This document shows positions 1-5,987 of a stretch of DNA of 48,003 bases, in pieces (positions within the stretch are counted from its first letter, which is position 1; each line of letters opens with the position of its first letter). The translations under genes were made by a program, and so were the position numbers. The notes beneath the pieces were generated by a model. That model worked only from the letters and a program-made list of their open reading frames with translations. It was not told the origin of the DNA and searched no databases. The stretch comes from Chloroflexota bacterium (GTDB lineage Bacteria > Chloroflexota > Anaerolineae > J102), in the NCBI GenBank assembly GCA_029782215.1, contig JAKOVD010000176.1, forward strand, positions 1 through 48,003. Reading direction: 5' to 3'.

Positions 1-347
1 CGCGTCGCTTCCGCCACGGACATGTCTTCGGGGCCACTCGCCGCGAACTTCTGCATCGCCCGAAGCTGCATCGCCTGAGCGTGCTTGGCTTGGCGCGCGC
101 GGATCGATGCAGCGGATTCAACCGCCTTGTCGGCAGCGCGGGATGCCACGTACTCGTCGAATGCGCGGACGCGGGCCTGCCAGTCGAACGACGCCGACCA
201 ACGCTTCAATGTTGGTAGCATCCTGGTATCACCATGGCTCGCCTTTTCAAGGCTCCGGTCCGGGCCAAGATCGCGGTAGACCTCGAAGGCCTGGTATGCC
301 TTCGCCGTCTCCCCTGGCTGCATGTTCCACGGAGCCTTGGCCGCCAC
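1..347 (-). CDS. Putative terminase small subunit (cut by left edge)
   Basis: The N-terminal 115 codons lie in the window and the stop codon lies beyond base 1. The protein opens with a GTG at 347, two bases from the stop of the ParB-like gene. Near the start it reads APWNMQPGETAKAYQAFEVY, then RDLGPDRSLEKA, which resembles the small terminase subunits of many tailed phages: a 'GET..AY.AF..YRDLG' opening, a helix-turn-helix, then a basic helix. These proteins recognise the packaging site and hand DNA to the large subunit. The next residues form an Arg/Ala/Gln-rich helical stretch. An ATG nine codons in (323) is an alternative start. The family assignment rests on pattern only. Its place next to a ParB-like gene, with the capsid gene at the other edge, supports a packaging role. 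Confidence 0.6.
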   Translation of the reverse strand, partial: MAAKAPWNMQPGETAKAYQAFEVYRDLGPDRSLEKASHGDTRMLPTLKRWSASFDWQARVRAFDEYVASRAADKAVESAASIRARQAKHAQAMQLRAMQKFAASGPEDMSVAEAT

Positions 348-348
348 G

Positions 349-909
349 CTACACCACCATCAGACGGCACGTGTAGCCGCTCTGGCTCAGGCGCTTGAAC
401 GTCTCTTGCTGCTCATCCTCGTCATCGCACAGCACCGTGACCCCGAACTGGTCCGGCCCAATGGCGGGGCCATCATCCTCTCCAAGGCCATCCAGGTCGA
501 AGAGCCCCGCCCCCCGGGCCATGTCAGAGAGCATGGCTTGCAGGGCCGCGTTGCCGGTGGACACTTCCCGCAGCAGCGCATCGAGCTGCCCGTTGTCGAT
601 GGCCGCCATGCCGGTGATGTGGTCCAGGCTGGCCAGCACCAGGGCCTCTTCCTTCTGAGTCAGGTCAACATAGCTGACAGGCACGGAGTGTTCCCCACGA
701 CGCAGCGCAAGCGCCACGCGAGCATGGCCGTCGATGACGAACCCGCTGGCACGGTTCACCAATATGTCACGCACCCACCCCACCTCTTCCAGCGAGCCCG
801 CCAAGGCCTCTTGCTGCGCGGTGGGGTGGATACGCATGTTCTTGGGGTTGGCCAATAGGTCGGCCGGGTCGACTTCCCCGTAGCCAATGATGCGGTTACG
901 CAGACTCAT
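349..909 (-). CDS. ParB-like nuclease-domain protein
   Basis: A 186-residue protein with a ParB/Sulfiredoxin-fold N-terminal domain. It begins with a DPADLLANPKNMRIHP-like segment, followed by QQEALAGSLEEVGWV, then VIDGHARVALALRRGE and VPVSYVDLTQKEEALVLASLD. The GHAR/R block is the usual nucleotide-binding motif of the fold. Phage members near terminase genes often sit beside or are fused to DNA methyltransferases and are thought to act on DNA. No HTH DNA-binding domain as in true ParB is visible in the C-terminal half, which is acidic (DEDEQQ). It starts at ATG 909 with a GAGGA ribosome-binding site and overlaps the preceding gene by 14 bases. The exact role is unknown. Confidence 0.8.
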   Translation of the reverse strand: MSLRNRIIGYGEVDPADLLANPKNMRIHPTAQQEALAGSLEEVGWVRDILVNRASGFVIDGHARVALALRRGEHSVPVSYVDLTQKEEALVLASLDHITGMAAIDNGQLDALLREVSTGNAALQAMLSDMARGAGLFDLDGLGEDDGPAIGPDQFGVTVLCDDEDEQQETFKRLSQSGYTCRLMVV

Positions 910-1126
910 GCTCGTCCTCGCGTGCCGGCTGCTCGCCCGGCAGCTTCATGTCGCGCATCGCAGCCGCCTTGATAAGGGCTCGCCACTCAAGGGCCTCATC
1001 GATCCAGCCCTCTCCTTCGCCCTCGCTCTGCTCATGAGCCATGCCAGCCCGCCATCCGAACCCGTAGCCGGCGAACCATGCGAGGAAGGCTGCGATCATT
1101 ACCACGAACCAGGCGTCAGGACTCAT
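896..1126 (-). CDS. Small single-pass membrane protein, 76 aa
   Basis: The ATG at 1126 is preceded by a GAGGAG ribosome-binding site. Residues 4-22 (AWFVVMIAAFLAWFAGYGFG) form one hydrophobic segment, followed by an acidic, Glu-rich and then basic tail, so an N-terminal membrane anchor is likely. It overlaps the genes on both sides by about ten bases, so it belongs to the same leftward operon as the small terminase candidate. No family recognised. Confidence 0.65.
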   Translation of the reverse strand: MSPDAWFVVMIAAFLAWFAGYGFGWRAGMAHEQSEGEGEGWIDEALEWRALIKAAAMRDMKLPGEQPAREDEHESA

Positions 1127-1394
1127 CCAGGGGCTCCTCAGGGTTGGCCTCGTAGTGAGCCTCGCTTCGTTCCAGCATCTCGCGCAGGGTGCCAGGCAGC
1201 AGCTCGACCGCCACCACCCCCACGCCGCCCTTGGGCGCCTTGTCGCCGATGTGCTCGCGCGCCATCCTGACCGCCTGGGCCCTGGCATCGTCGTCTGTGC
1301 CCCCGACCGCTGTCATGACCACGCTCTGCGGCTTGTGGCCGCGCCCGATCCAGCACACACCGATGAGCCACACGCGTCCCGGGCTCACAGCCAT
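1116..1394 (-). CDS. Hypothetical protein, 92 aa
   Basis: It starts at ATG 1394 behind a GGGGGAGG ribosome-binding site and overlaps both neighbours. The middle (GTDDDARAQAVRMAREHIG) is a predicted amphipathic helix. The end is acidic. No motif or family was recognised. Its reality rests on the ribosome-binding site, the overlap pattern and an uninterrupted frame in this tight operon. Confidence 0.6.
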   Translation of the reverse strand: MAVSPGRVWLIGVCWIGRGHKPQSVVMTAVGGTDDDARAQAVRMAREHIGDKAPKGGVGVVAVELLPGTLREMLERSEAHYEANPEEPLDES

Positions 1395-1678
1395 ATGACG
1401 CCTCCCCCACTTCGCATCCCAATCTTCCAGCAGTGGTGGCCCTCTTGGTCCAAGCCGCGCTTGAACACGTAGCCCTGGTTTCCTAGCTCCAGCATCAGGT
1501 TGCAGACTCCGAGGATGCCGCCAAGAACGCCGGAAAGCAGGACGACAAGCCCCGCCCACCCGCCCCACAGAACACCGGCCATGGACAGGGCAATGATCAG
1601 GACCGCGCACACGAGCCACGTGGGGGCTGCATCGTGGACACGCTCAGACATGCGGATAGGCTCCGGGTAGCGGTTCAT
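1385..1678 (-). CDS. Small membrane protein, 97 aa
   Basis: ATG 1678 follows an AGGAGA ribosome-binding site and overlaps the upstream stop as ATGA. Two hydrophobic segments are visible (about residues 20-36 and 38-58, rich in Leu, Val and Gly), then a Cys-containing tail with KRGLDQEGHHCW. A two-pass inner-membrane protein is likely. It lies in a run of small membrane proteins upstream of the terminase candidate. Function is unknown. Holin or antiholin would be only a guess. Confidence 0.6.
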   Translation of the reverse strand: MNRYPEPIRMSERVHDAAPTWLVCAVLIIALSMAGVLWGGWAGLVVLLSGVLGGILGVCNLMLELGNQGYVFKRGLDQEGHHCWKIGMRSGGGVIWL

Positions 1679-1920
1679 TCTCCTGTCCGGCCTTCCCACG
1701 GGTAGTAGTGGCCCGGCCACTCTGTCACCGCTTCGGGCAGCACCTCATCGATGGTCGCCGGGCCGACGAAGTAATGAGGGCGAACGCATGCCGCGACCGC
1801 CCGCTCCTCCGAGGAGAACACACCCTGGAACAACCAGGCGACGCCACAATCGCCCGCCCCGCCCCCGAGAGTCTGGCCGACGATCCAGCACGTCCGCCCG
1901 GTCAGCATGTCCGCAGACAT
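1675..1920 (-). CDS. Hypothetical protein, 81 aa
   Basis: It starts at ATG 1920 behind a strong GAGGAGG ribosome-binding site and ends in an ATGA overlap with the next gene. It contains scattered Cys residues and a Gly-rich patch (QTLGGGAGDCG), with no clear domain. A perfect 16-bp hairpin (1940-1983) lies 17 bases upstream of its ribosome-binding site and could shape translation or processing of this part of the mRNA. Confidence 0.6.
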   Translation of the reverse strand: MSADMLTGRTCWIVGQTLGGGAGDCGVAWLFQGVFSSEERAVAACVRPHYFVGPATIDEVLPEAVTEWPGHYYPWEGRTGE

Positions 1921-1930
1921 GGTTCCTCCT

Positions 1931-2032
1931 CTACAACGGGCAGCCGAACCAGGGCAGGCCCCCCATCGCCCTGGTTCGGCTGCGACGCCAGAGGATCATG
2001 AGCACCACAACCGCAAGGGCGATCCTCTTCAT
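1931..2032 (-). CDS. Membrane micro-protein, 33 aa
   Basis: ATG 2032 follows GGAGACGTCG, a plausible ribosome-binding site. The product starts with MKRIALAVVVLMILW, one short hydrophobic helix, then a basic turn. It is the first reading frame after the promoter at 2206-2234. Its 3' half is encoded by a perfect 16-bp inverted repeat, so part of the sequence may be constrained as RNA rather than protein. An in-frame ATG at 2044 sits directly on a TACACGTGGAAT motif. Moderate to low confidence. Confidence 0.4.
   Translation of the reverse strand: MKRIALAVVVLMILWRRSRTRAMGGLPWFGCPL
1940..1983 (-). other. Perfect 16-bp inverted repeat (hairpin)
   Basis: Arms 1940-1955 and 1968-1983 are exact reverse complements (GCAGCCGAACCAGGGC on the left arm) around a 12-base loop. 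No T-run follows on either strand, so it is not a standard intrinsic terminator. It sits between the first micro-gene of the operon and the ribosome-binding site of the next gene, a position that would suit an RNA processing or stability element. Confidence 0.6.
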
Positions 2033-2126
2033 CGACGTCTCCATTACACGTGGAATCCAACATGTGCGTTCACGCGGCCCTTTCAACAACACCCATTCAA
2101 CGATAAGAAACCGGGCCACGCAAACA

Positions 2127-2174
2127 GCCCCCTACCGCTTCCCCCTGGCATGGCGCGGGGGACTGGTAGGGGGC
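2127..2174 (-). other. GC-rich leader hairpin
   Basis: Arms 2127-2136 (GCCCCCTACC) and 2165-2174 pair perfectly, with a further CCCCC/GGGGG pairing inside. It lies in the 5' leader between the promoter at 2206-2234 and the first start codon at 2032. It may be an attenuator or a stabilising leader structure. The bases 2045-2266 contain nothing else recognisable except this hairpin and the promoter. Confidence 0.5.
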
Positions 2175-2205
2175 GGGGCAAAGCCTGGCCTTCGGTTGTA
2201 AGAGA

Positions 2206-2234
2206 ATGCTACTCGAAACTTGACGATATGTCAA
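2206..2234 (-). promoter_or_regulatory. Sigma70-like promoter, candidate late promoter
   Basis: On the minus strand, TTGACA (2229-2234), a 17-base spacer and TAGCAT (2206-2211). The -35 lies inside the inverted repeat CTTGAC-GATAT-GTCAAG, an operator-like layout. It lacks the GACGYCACGATAMC box found at six other promoters here. Transcription from it would run left through the ParB-like and terminase genes toward the head genes, so it could be the late promoter (inference). Confidence 0.5.
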
Positions 2235-2266
2235 GCCGGGGCGTTACGCCCCTCTCATGATCCAGA

Positions 2267-2341
2267 TCATGGCTTGGGCCAAAGCGCGCCCGCGATCGCC
2301 GCCAGTGCGACCGCGATGACCAGATAGGGCGAGAGACTCAT
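2267..2341 (-). CDS. Membrane micro-protein, 24 aa
   Basis: Reads MSLSPYLVIAVALAAIAGAL and ends WPKP. Almost all of it is one hydrophobic helix. Its ATG overlaps the stop of the upstream gene as ATGA, the same coupling used throughout this operon. It ends just before the promoter region at 2206-2234. Confidence 0.45.
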   Translation of the reverse strand: MSLSPYLVIAVALAAIAGALWPKP

Positions 2342-2718
2342 CCGATCTCCGCCTCCGCTTCCTCGTGGGTAGGGCCGCCGGCAACGGGCTGGCCCTCCGG
2401 GCTCACGAGGGACCAAGCGCGGGGCTCATTGCTCAGCCACGCATGCCGCGCAGTGGGCTTGACGAAGTGCCCGAACGAACGCACCCCGCACCGCTCGCAC
2501 TCAATCTTGATGTCGCCGGCAATCCCTGTCATCTCGTAGTCCGGGTTACTGCTACGGCCCCATCCACGCTTGCCGCCCACCACTATCGCCCCGTCACGCC
2601 AGTCGCCGACCAGACGCCACGCATGAGGGCGAAGGCCCCCGCAGACAGTCCACCAGAACCACCCACGAAAAACCTCGATCACCGCGCACCATCCCCGCAG
2701 TAGGTGTCGCCACGCCAT
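2338..2718 (-). CDS. Hypothetical protein with a CxxC motif, 126 aa
   Basis: The likely start is ATG 2718 (MAWRHLLRGWC). It overlaps the upstream gene by 40 bases. The N-terminal part is rich in Trp and Arg. A CERCG motif near residue 75, with His residues 10-20 positions later, could bind one zinc ion. The C-terminus is acidic. The ribosome-binding site is weak, so a start further upstream is possible. No family recognised. Confidence 0.55.
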   Translation of the reverse strand: MAWRHLLRGWCAVIEVFRGWFWWTVCGGLRPHAWRLVGDWRDGAIVVGGKRGWGRSSNPDYEMTGIAGDIKIECERCGVRSFGHFVKPTARHAWLSNEPRAWSLVSPEGQPVAGGPTHEEAEAEIG

Positions 2719-2927
2719 GGGGTTGTGCTCGGTGCCGGATAGGATGGCGGAAGCACCGGCGCCAACACCGGCGGCCACGCATCCACGACGGGCTTGCTCG
2801 CACGATCTCCAAGCGCGTCGGTCAGCAAGTCACGCAGCTTCCGTGCCTCGACGCGAGTCAGCCGGAACGTGTGGCCGCTGATCGTCACATCCAGCATGGC
2901 ATCCACCGCTATCGCCTCTTGATCCAT
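2679..2927 (-). CDS. Hypothetical protein, 82 aa
   Basis: ATG 2927 follows GGAGTGGGCAGA, a ribosome-binding site inside the end of the upstream micro-gene. The first 45 residues (DVTISGHTFRLTRVEARKLR) look like a compact beta-beta-helix fold. The rest is Pro-rich. No family was recognised. It is part of the left-end operon of small phage proteins. Confidence 0.55.
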   Translation of the reverse strand: MDQEAIAVDAMLDVTISGHTFRLTRVEARKLRDLLTDALGDRASKPVVDAWPPVLAPVLPPSYPAPSTTPWRGDTYCGDGAR

Positions 2928-3013
2928 TCTGCCCACTCCGTGATGACATCGACGATCGATGGCCCGAACATGACGATGGCCACCAAAACGATCAGGGTTA
3001 CGTTCTCGCTCAT
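2909..3013 (-). CDS. Membrane micro-protein, 34 aa
   Basis: ATG 3013 overlaps the upstream stop as ATGA. One hydrophobic helix (VTLIVLVAIVMFGPSIV) is followed by an amphipathic tail with Trp and a basic end (KRR). It overlaps the next gene by 19 bases. It resembles other one-helix peptides in this window. Confidence 0.5.
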   Translation of the reverse strand: MSENVTLIVLVAIVMFGPSIVDVITEWAEWIKRR

Positions 3014-3480
3014 GGCTTGTCCAATCCCAACAAGTGCCGGACCATGTCGCTGACATAGGGGCACGGGGCCAGGTCTTCATCATGCATAAGGCCCGCCAAG
3101 GCGGCCAACCTGTCAAGCGCCCCACCGGGCACAGAAACAAATCCACCGATTGCGCCTGTTCTCAACCAACCCTGCCACACCACTTGTGCTCCGAAGAGCG
3201 CAAGCGCACCCACGACATCTGACCCTTCCCGGTCATGCGGCGCCAGCCCGCCAAGCACTCCCCCGAACTGGTTCATGATCCGGTCAAGCTCGGTATCCGT
3301 CGCCGGCACGAGCGCTGCGTCCAACCCGACAATGGCGTGCACAAAGTCCAGCGCCCTAACAACGCCGGCTCTCTCCTCATCGCTCGCGCCCGCGACCAAC
3401 GATGCGATCTCCCTGGTGGTCGCGTTGATTGTGTTGATGTTCTCGACGATGCGATCAAGCACCATGGATTCACCCGCCAT
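3010..3480 (-). CDS. Hypothetical protein, 156 aa
   Basis: Starts at ATG 3480 behind a GGAGAGGG ribosome-binding site and is coupled at both ends by one- to four-base overlaps. The sequence is mostly helical. The first 40 residues look like a short coiled coil (RIVENINTINATTREIASLV), followed by a Gly/Ala/Leu-rich body. No membrane segment, signal peptide or catalytic motif is evident, and I do not recognise the family. Confidence 0.65.
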   Translation of the reverse strand: MAGESMVLDRIVENINTINATTREIASLVAGASDEERAGVVRALDFVHAIVGLDAALVPATDTELDRIMNQFGGVLGGLAPHDREGSDVVGALALFGAQVVWQGWLRTGAIGGFVSVPGGALDRLAALAGLMHDEDLAPCPYVSDMVRHLLGLDKP

Positions 3481-3587
3481 CAGCCCTCTCCGTATCTATG
3501 ACGATATTGTGGATCGGGGGCACAAAGATCATCGTCCCCCAACCACTCGCCATCTTCATATGGCCACTCATATTGGTAGTCCGTCAC
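3480..3587 (-). CDS. Acidic micro-protein, 35 aa, GTG start
   Basis: A GTG at 3587 overlaps the upstream stop as GTGA, and its stop overlaps the next ATG by one base. The product is acidic and aromatic (YQYEWPYEDGEWLGDDD). Support is only the coupling at both ends and the absence of another reading frame that would fill this space. Confidence 0.45.
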   Translation of the reverse strand: MTDYQYEWPYEDGEWLGDDDLCAPDPQYRHRYGEG

Positions 3588-3790
3588 GCGGCCACCCGCC
3601 GCCGGGCTAGGGCAATTCGCCGGGGCGGATGCCCCACGTGGTAGCCCCCACAGTGGGGACACAGGTAAGCAGCCAGCCTCCCCCGGTACTTCCATGAGGC
3701 CCAAGCGGCATGGCGGTCAGCGGCGGCCCGATCCGGGTGCCGGATCTTGCCCTCGCACGCCCGTCGCCGGAGCCGCCGCTTGCTGGCCAC
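3584..3790 (-). CDS. Small zinc-ribbon protein, 68 aa
   Basis: The likely start is GTG 3790, four bases after the previous stop with a GGAG eight bases upstream. TTG codons further up are alternatives. The N-terminus is strongly basic (SKRRLRRRACEGKIRH), then an Ala-rich helix, then LAAYLCPHCGGYHVGH. The last is a CxxC...HxxxH knuckle shared by many tiny phage proteins of unknown function. A nucleic-acid-binding role fits the charge but is inference. Confidence 0.65.
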   Translation of the reverse strand: MASKRRLRRRACEGKIRHPDRAAADRHAAWASWKYRGRLAAYLCPHCGGYHVGHPPRRIALARRRVAA

Positions 3791-3794
3791 ATGC

Positions 3795-3989
3795 CTACTC
3801 CGCAACCTCAAGGCTCGACAGGAGGAACCATGCGCTCCGGACTTCGCCCTGGTCGTCCAGCCAGCAGCAATGCACGTGGTTCATCATGACCGCGTCTACG
3901 GTCATCCGGCGCGTCTCGCCAGACACCACCACCACTTCGCCTTCCTTGATCTCATTCAACGGAAGCCTCGTTCCGCGCAATAGAGGCAT
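3795..3989 (-). CDS. YodC/DUF2158-like small protein, 64 aa
   Basis: The pattern EGEVVVVSGETRRMTVDAV, then HCCWLD, RSAWF and SSLEV, matches the small SH3-like barrel of the YodC (DUF2158) family: 'G..V.L.SGGP.MTV...... W......F....L'. Function of the family is unknown. It begins at ATG 3989 inside the preceding gene (38-base overlap). Membership is recognised by pattern only. Confidence 0.6.
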   Translation of the reverse strand: MPLLRGTRLPLNEIKEGEVVVVSGETRRMTVDAVMMNHVHCCWLDDQGEVRSAWFLLSSLEVAE

Positions 3990-4233
3990 TGGCCCACATG
4001 GTGGACTGCTCCAGGTTCGTCAGGGCAAGCGACAACTCACGCGAACCGGGACAAAGGTGGATCAGCAAGTCCGCAAGGTGAGCCGCCGCGTCACGGATCA
4101 GGCTATAGCGCTTGGCTTGGTCACCATGCGGTGGATGGTACTTGAACGCCTTGATGTTCTGAGCAAGCGTCTGCTCCGACGGATCGTAGATCTTCACATC
4201 TTCGACCCCGATGTAGTGTCCGCTGAGCGCCAT
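3952..4233 (-). CDS. Probable Acb2/Tad1-type cyclic-nucleotide sponge (anti-CBASS/anti-Thoeris)
   Basis: A 93-residue protein starting at ATG 4233 behind GGAGGG. The C-terminal 60 residues are two helices with the pattern KYHPPHGDQAKRYSLIRDAA, ADLLIHLCPGSRELSLALTN and LEQSTMWANASIARNE. From memory, 'YH.P...Q..RY..IR..A......CP.SRE.SLALT.LE...MWANA.IARN' is the signature of the Acb2/Tad1 hairpin domain. Characterised members are phage proteins that bind and sequester cyclic oligonucleotide or gcADPR signals and so blunt CBASS or Thoeris. If so, this protein acts in the host cytoplasm early in infection. The N-terminal 30 residues are not part of the motif. No ligand can be inferred from sequence alone. 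It lies just downstream of the tRNA cluster, in the operon of the boxed promoter at 5253-5295. Confidence 0.65.
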   Translation of the reverse strand: MALSGHYIGVEDVKIYDPSEQTLAQNIKAFKYHPPHGDQAKRYSLIRDAAAHLADLLIHLCPGSRELSLALTNLEQSTMWANASIARNEASVE

Positions 4234-4428
4234 GTACCCTCCAAGGTTTCAGTCAAGGCTTCATGTCGAAGCACCGGAGCGCCCCCGTCATCCGACCGTT
4301 GGCTGTGGCCTTGACCACGCACGGGGCCGCCAGAGGTTCCAAGCTGGCACGGGTCGGGCCGTGTGCTCCAAGCCGCAAGGATTTTCACGGGGCCTCGACG
4401 CCGCGCCCCGATGCTTCATATGCCTCAG
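4234..4428 (-). other. Intergenic stretch downstream of tRNA-Met
   Basis: No convincing gene is visible. One short frame on the minus strand ends at about 4255 with RMTGALRCFDMKP but lacks a ribosome-binding site. Together with the tRNA region this is the least gene-dense part of the left half (4234-5038). Confidence 0.4.
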
Positions 4429-4502
4429 TAACAGGGGGCGGACTCGAACCGCCGACCTTCTGGTTATGAGCCAGACGAGCTATCCAGCTGCTCCACCCTG
4501 CT
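4429..4502 (-). tRNA. tRNA-Met (anticodon CAT)
   Basis: All four arms can be drawn on the minus strand. The acceptor is AGCAGGG with CCCTGTT (one G-U pair) and the discriminator is A. The D stem is GAGC/GCTC. The anticodon stem is TCTGG/CCAGA with loop CTCATAA, anticodon CAT. The T stem is GGCGG/CCGCC with loop TTCGAGT. CCA is not encoded. CAT could also be initiator or lysidine-modified Ile2. An elongator Met role is assumed. Confidence 0.92.
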
Positions 4503-4633
4503 ATGTGGGGCCGCGGCGGTTGAGCCTCTGTCGATTCAGCGGAAGGTCAACGCGCGACCATGGCGCCCGACACCGGCGAATTGCTGCGCTGGCCGGACTA
4601 GGGTTGACTGCGCCACTGCCACCGCAAGCCCAT

Positions 4634-4744
4634 ACGCACGACCAGGAATCGAACCCGGACTCTTCCACCTAGAGAGATGGAAAGGGCTACCTAGGTGCTG
4701 TCACCACCGGCGGGTATTCATTCCCCGCGTTACCCCATCGTGCG
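4634..4744 (-). tRNA. Overlong tRNA-like gene, 111 nt
   Basis: A perfect 7-bp acceptor (CGCACGA with TCGTGCG) encloses TG at positions 8-9, a GGGTA/TACCC D-like stem with an unusually large loop, and a normal T arm (CCGGG-TTCGATT-CCTGG). The best anticodon arm is GGTG-GTGACAG-CACC (GAC), only 4 bp. About 35 extra bases between it and the T arm fold as TTTCCA/TGGAAG. No known class has this layout with a Val anticodon. It may be a degenerate tRNA, an interrupted tRNA, or a novel structure. Confidence 0.45.
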
Positions 4745-4868
4745 CTTCGATCTTCGGCTCATCGGTCCAGGCCGATTCCAACGGCCTTCAGACGTAAGAG
4801 CAAACGTCGCCCTTGGCACCCGGAGACTTGTAACCCGGCGAGGCGCCCTGGGAACCGATGAGCCTATC

Positions 4869-4958
4869 TGGCGGCGCCCGGAGTCGAACCGGGGCGCGTC
4901 GGACATCGTCTCCAATGGACGAGGCTTGCCGTGCCCGACACACATCCTGCACGCCACC
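4869..4958 (-). tRNA. tRNA-like gene, 90 nt
   Basis: The acceptor GGTGGCG pairs with CGCCGCC (one G-U), the discriminator is A, and the T arm is CCCGG-TTCGACT-CCGGG. A 5-bp stem with a 7-base loop (TCGTC-CATTGGA-GACGA) has anticodon-arm geometry, but position 33 would be A and the anticodon TTG. The D region is about nine bases too long. Probably a tRNA relative. The amino-acid identity is not assigned. Confidence 0.45.
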
Positions 4959-5038
4959 ATGTTAAGGTGTCGGAGGAAGAGCGGCTATCTGCTCCGCCCC
5001 TCCCCCGACAAGGAGGAGAAGCCCAATGTGGGTTGTAC

Positions 5039-5215
5039 TCAAGTCTCGTTCGTCTCTTCGAGCATCCGCTCAAGCACGGCGAGTTCGGCCTTGAGCGTCC
5101 TCAGATCTGCGTCCATGCACTTGACCAGCTCGCGGTTGTCTCGAATGCGTGCCCTCGTGAGTCCGGCCAGTTCACGAAGGCGGGTCTTGTTCACATCGCT
5201 CGTGACCTCCTCCAT
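5039..5215 (-). CDS. Small coiled-coil protein, 58 aa
   Basis: The ATG at 5215 has GGAG seven bases upstream, a better start than the ATG at 5227. The product is one long charged helix with heptad-like Leu spacing (LRELAGLTRARIRDN, LRTLKAELAVLERMLEE). It is the first gene after the boxed promoter at 5253-5295 and lies upstream of the tRNA genes. No family was recognised. A small oligomerising regulator would be a guess. Confidence 0.6.
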   Translation of the reverse strand: MEEVTSDVNKTRLRELAGLTRARIRDNRELVKCMDADLRTLKAELAVLERMLEETNET

Positions 5216-5252
5216 GCACGTCTCCACTCAGGCGAATCGGTTACGGTGCGGC

Positions 5253-5295
5253 TAGTATCGTGGTGTCATTATACACGAGATTTTCGCCTTGTCAA
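5253..5295 (-). promoter_or_regulatory. Boxed promoter for the tRNA/sponge operon
   Basis: Minus strand: TTGACA (5290-5295), 16-base spacer, TATAAT (5268-5273), then directly the box GACACCACGATACTA (5253-5267). The box is a member of the shared set described in the findings. The promoter lies over the stop codon of the VRR-NUC gene and fires toward the coiled-coil gene, tRNA genes and Acb2/Tad1 candidate. Confidence 0.8.
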
Positions 5296-5742
5296 GTCCC
5301 TGATTCGAGGTGAGTTCTTCTTCATCCAGCAGCCCGCCGTGTCAATCATGGCGGCTCTGTTCCCCAGCACCTGGTCACTGACTCCAAGGCCGAAGACCTC
5401 GTTCACGACTACCAGCACTTCCCCCACGGAGCGCGGCACCGCGGCCCGGTACCCCTGGGCCTCCAGCCACGCAAGCCAGTCACGCTGCTCGTCACTCAGG
5501 CGCCCGCTTGCCGTTTTGAGCTCGAATGCAACCCCGCTGTACCCGCCCACGGGCGCCGGGTAGATCAGGTCCGGGAAGCCCGGCCGGACCCCCATTCCCC
5601 GGAACACGGCGCCTTCCCTCTTGGAGCGATGCCCGCCGTTCGGGCTGTGGTGGAACCGCCGCAGCCTGTCGTCCCCGGTCTCGTCCGCCAGCCGGTCAAG
5701 CTGCTGGCGGACGCATAGCTGAAGCTCGTCCTCACAGTTCAT
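5269..5742 (-). CDS. VRR-NUC domain nuclease, 157 aa
   Basis: A stand-alone VRR-NUC (PD-(D/E)XK superfamily) endonuclease, usual length for phage members. Visible motifs are GVRPGFPDLIYP (the G.PD catalytic Asp), AFELKTASGRLSDEQRDWL (the ELK acid-lysine pair and following helix) and LEAQGYRAAVPRS. The family cuts branched or structured DNA, so roles in replication intermediate processing or recombination are likely. It starts at ATG 5742 and overlaps the zinc-ribbon gene upstream by four bases. The start of the next operon lies on its 3' end. Confidence 0.85.
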   Translation of the reverse strand: MNCEDELQLCVRQQLDRLADETGDDRLRRFHHSPNGGHRSKREGAVFRGMGVRPGFPDLIYPAPVGGYSGVAFELKTASGRLSDEQRDWLAWLEAQGYRAAVPRSVGEVLVVVNEVFGLGVSDQVLGNRAAMIDTAGCWMKKNSPRIRDLTRRKSRV

Positions 5743-5987
5743 GCTGCCCGCTTCTTCCTTGGCTGGATCGACTTGCGCCACGCGGTCAGTGCCGCCACGT
5801 CCACCGGGCGCCGCTTCGCGAGCGCCCTGCCGGCGAACGCCGCCCCGTCTACCGGCGCGGCCGTCTGACCCGCAAGCGCCACGTAGACGAACACCTTGGC
5901 CGCGGCCTGGCAGGCGAAGCACACCGCATAGTCGCCGGACACCGCGGGCTCTACCGGCTGGCTACAACGCGGGCAGAAGAGATCCAT
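5739..5987 (-). CDS. Zinc-ribbon protein, 82 aa
   Basis: Opens with MDLFCPRCSQPVEP and continues CFACQAAAK, a two-knuckle zinc ribbon in the first 30 residues. The rest is Ala-rich, ending in a basic tail (RKKRAA). It ends in an ATGA overlap with the nuclease gene. Such phage ribbons often bind nucleic acids or partner proteins, but nothing here fixes the role. Confidence 0.65.
   Translation of the reverse strand: MDLFCPRCSQPVEPAVSGDYAVCFACQAAAKVFVYVALAGQTAAPVDGAAFAGRALAKRRPVDVAALTAWRKSIQPRKKRAA

Noticed and set aside
349..909. Interpreting the ParB-like protein plus the palindromes as a plasmid-type partition system
   Set aside because: No ParA ATPase is visible and the ParB-like protein lacks an HTH domain; its place beside the terminase candidate is typical of other phage ParB-fold proteins.
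4194..4388. A 64-codon minus-strand frame over the intergenic region upstream of the sponge gene
   Set aside because: It overlaps the sponge gene start, has no ribosome-binding site, and its composition is not protein-like.
5739..5922. Extending the VRR-NUC nuclease upstream in the same frame
   Set aside because: The extra segment lies over the zinc-ribbon gene and reads as low-complexity Arg/Gly shadow; ATG 5742 gives the usual family length.
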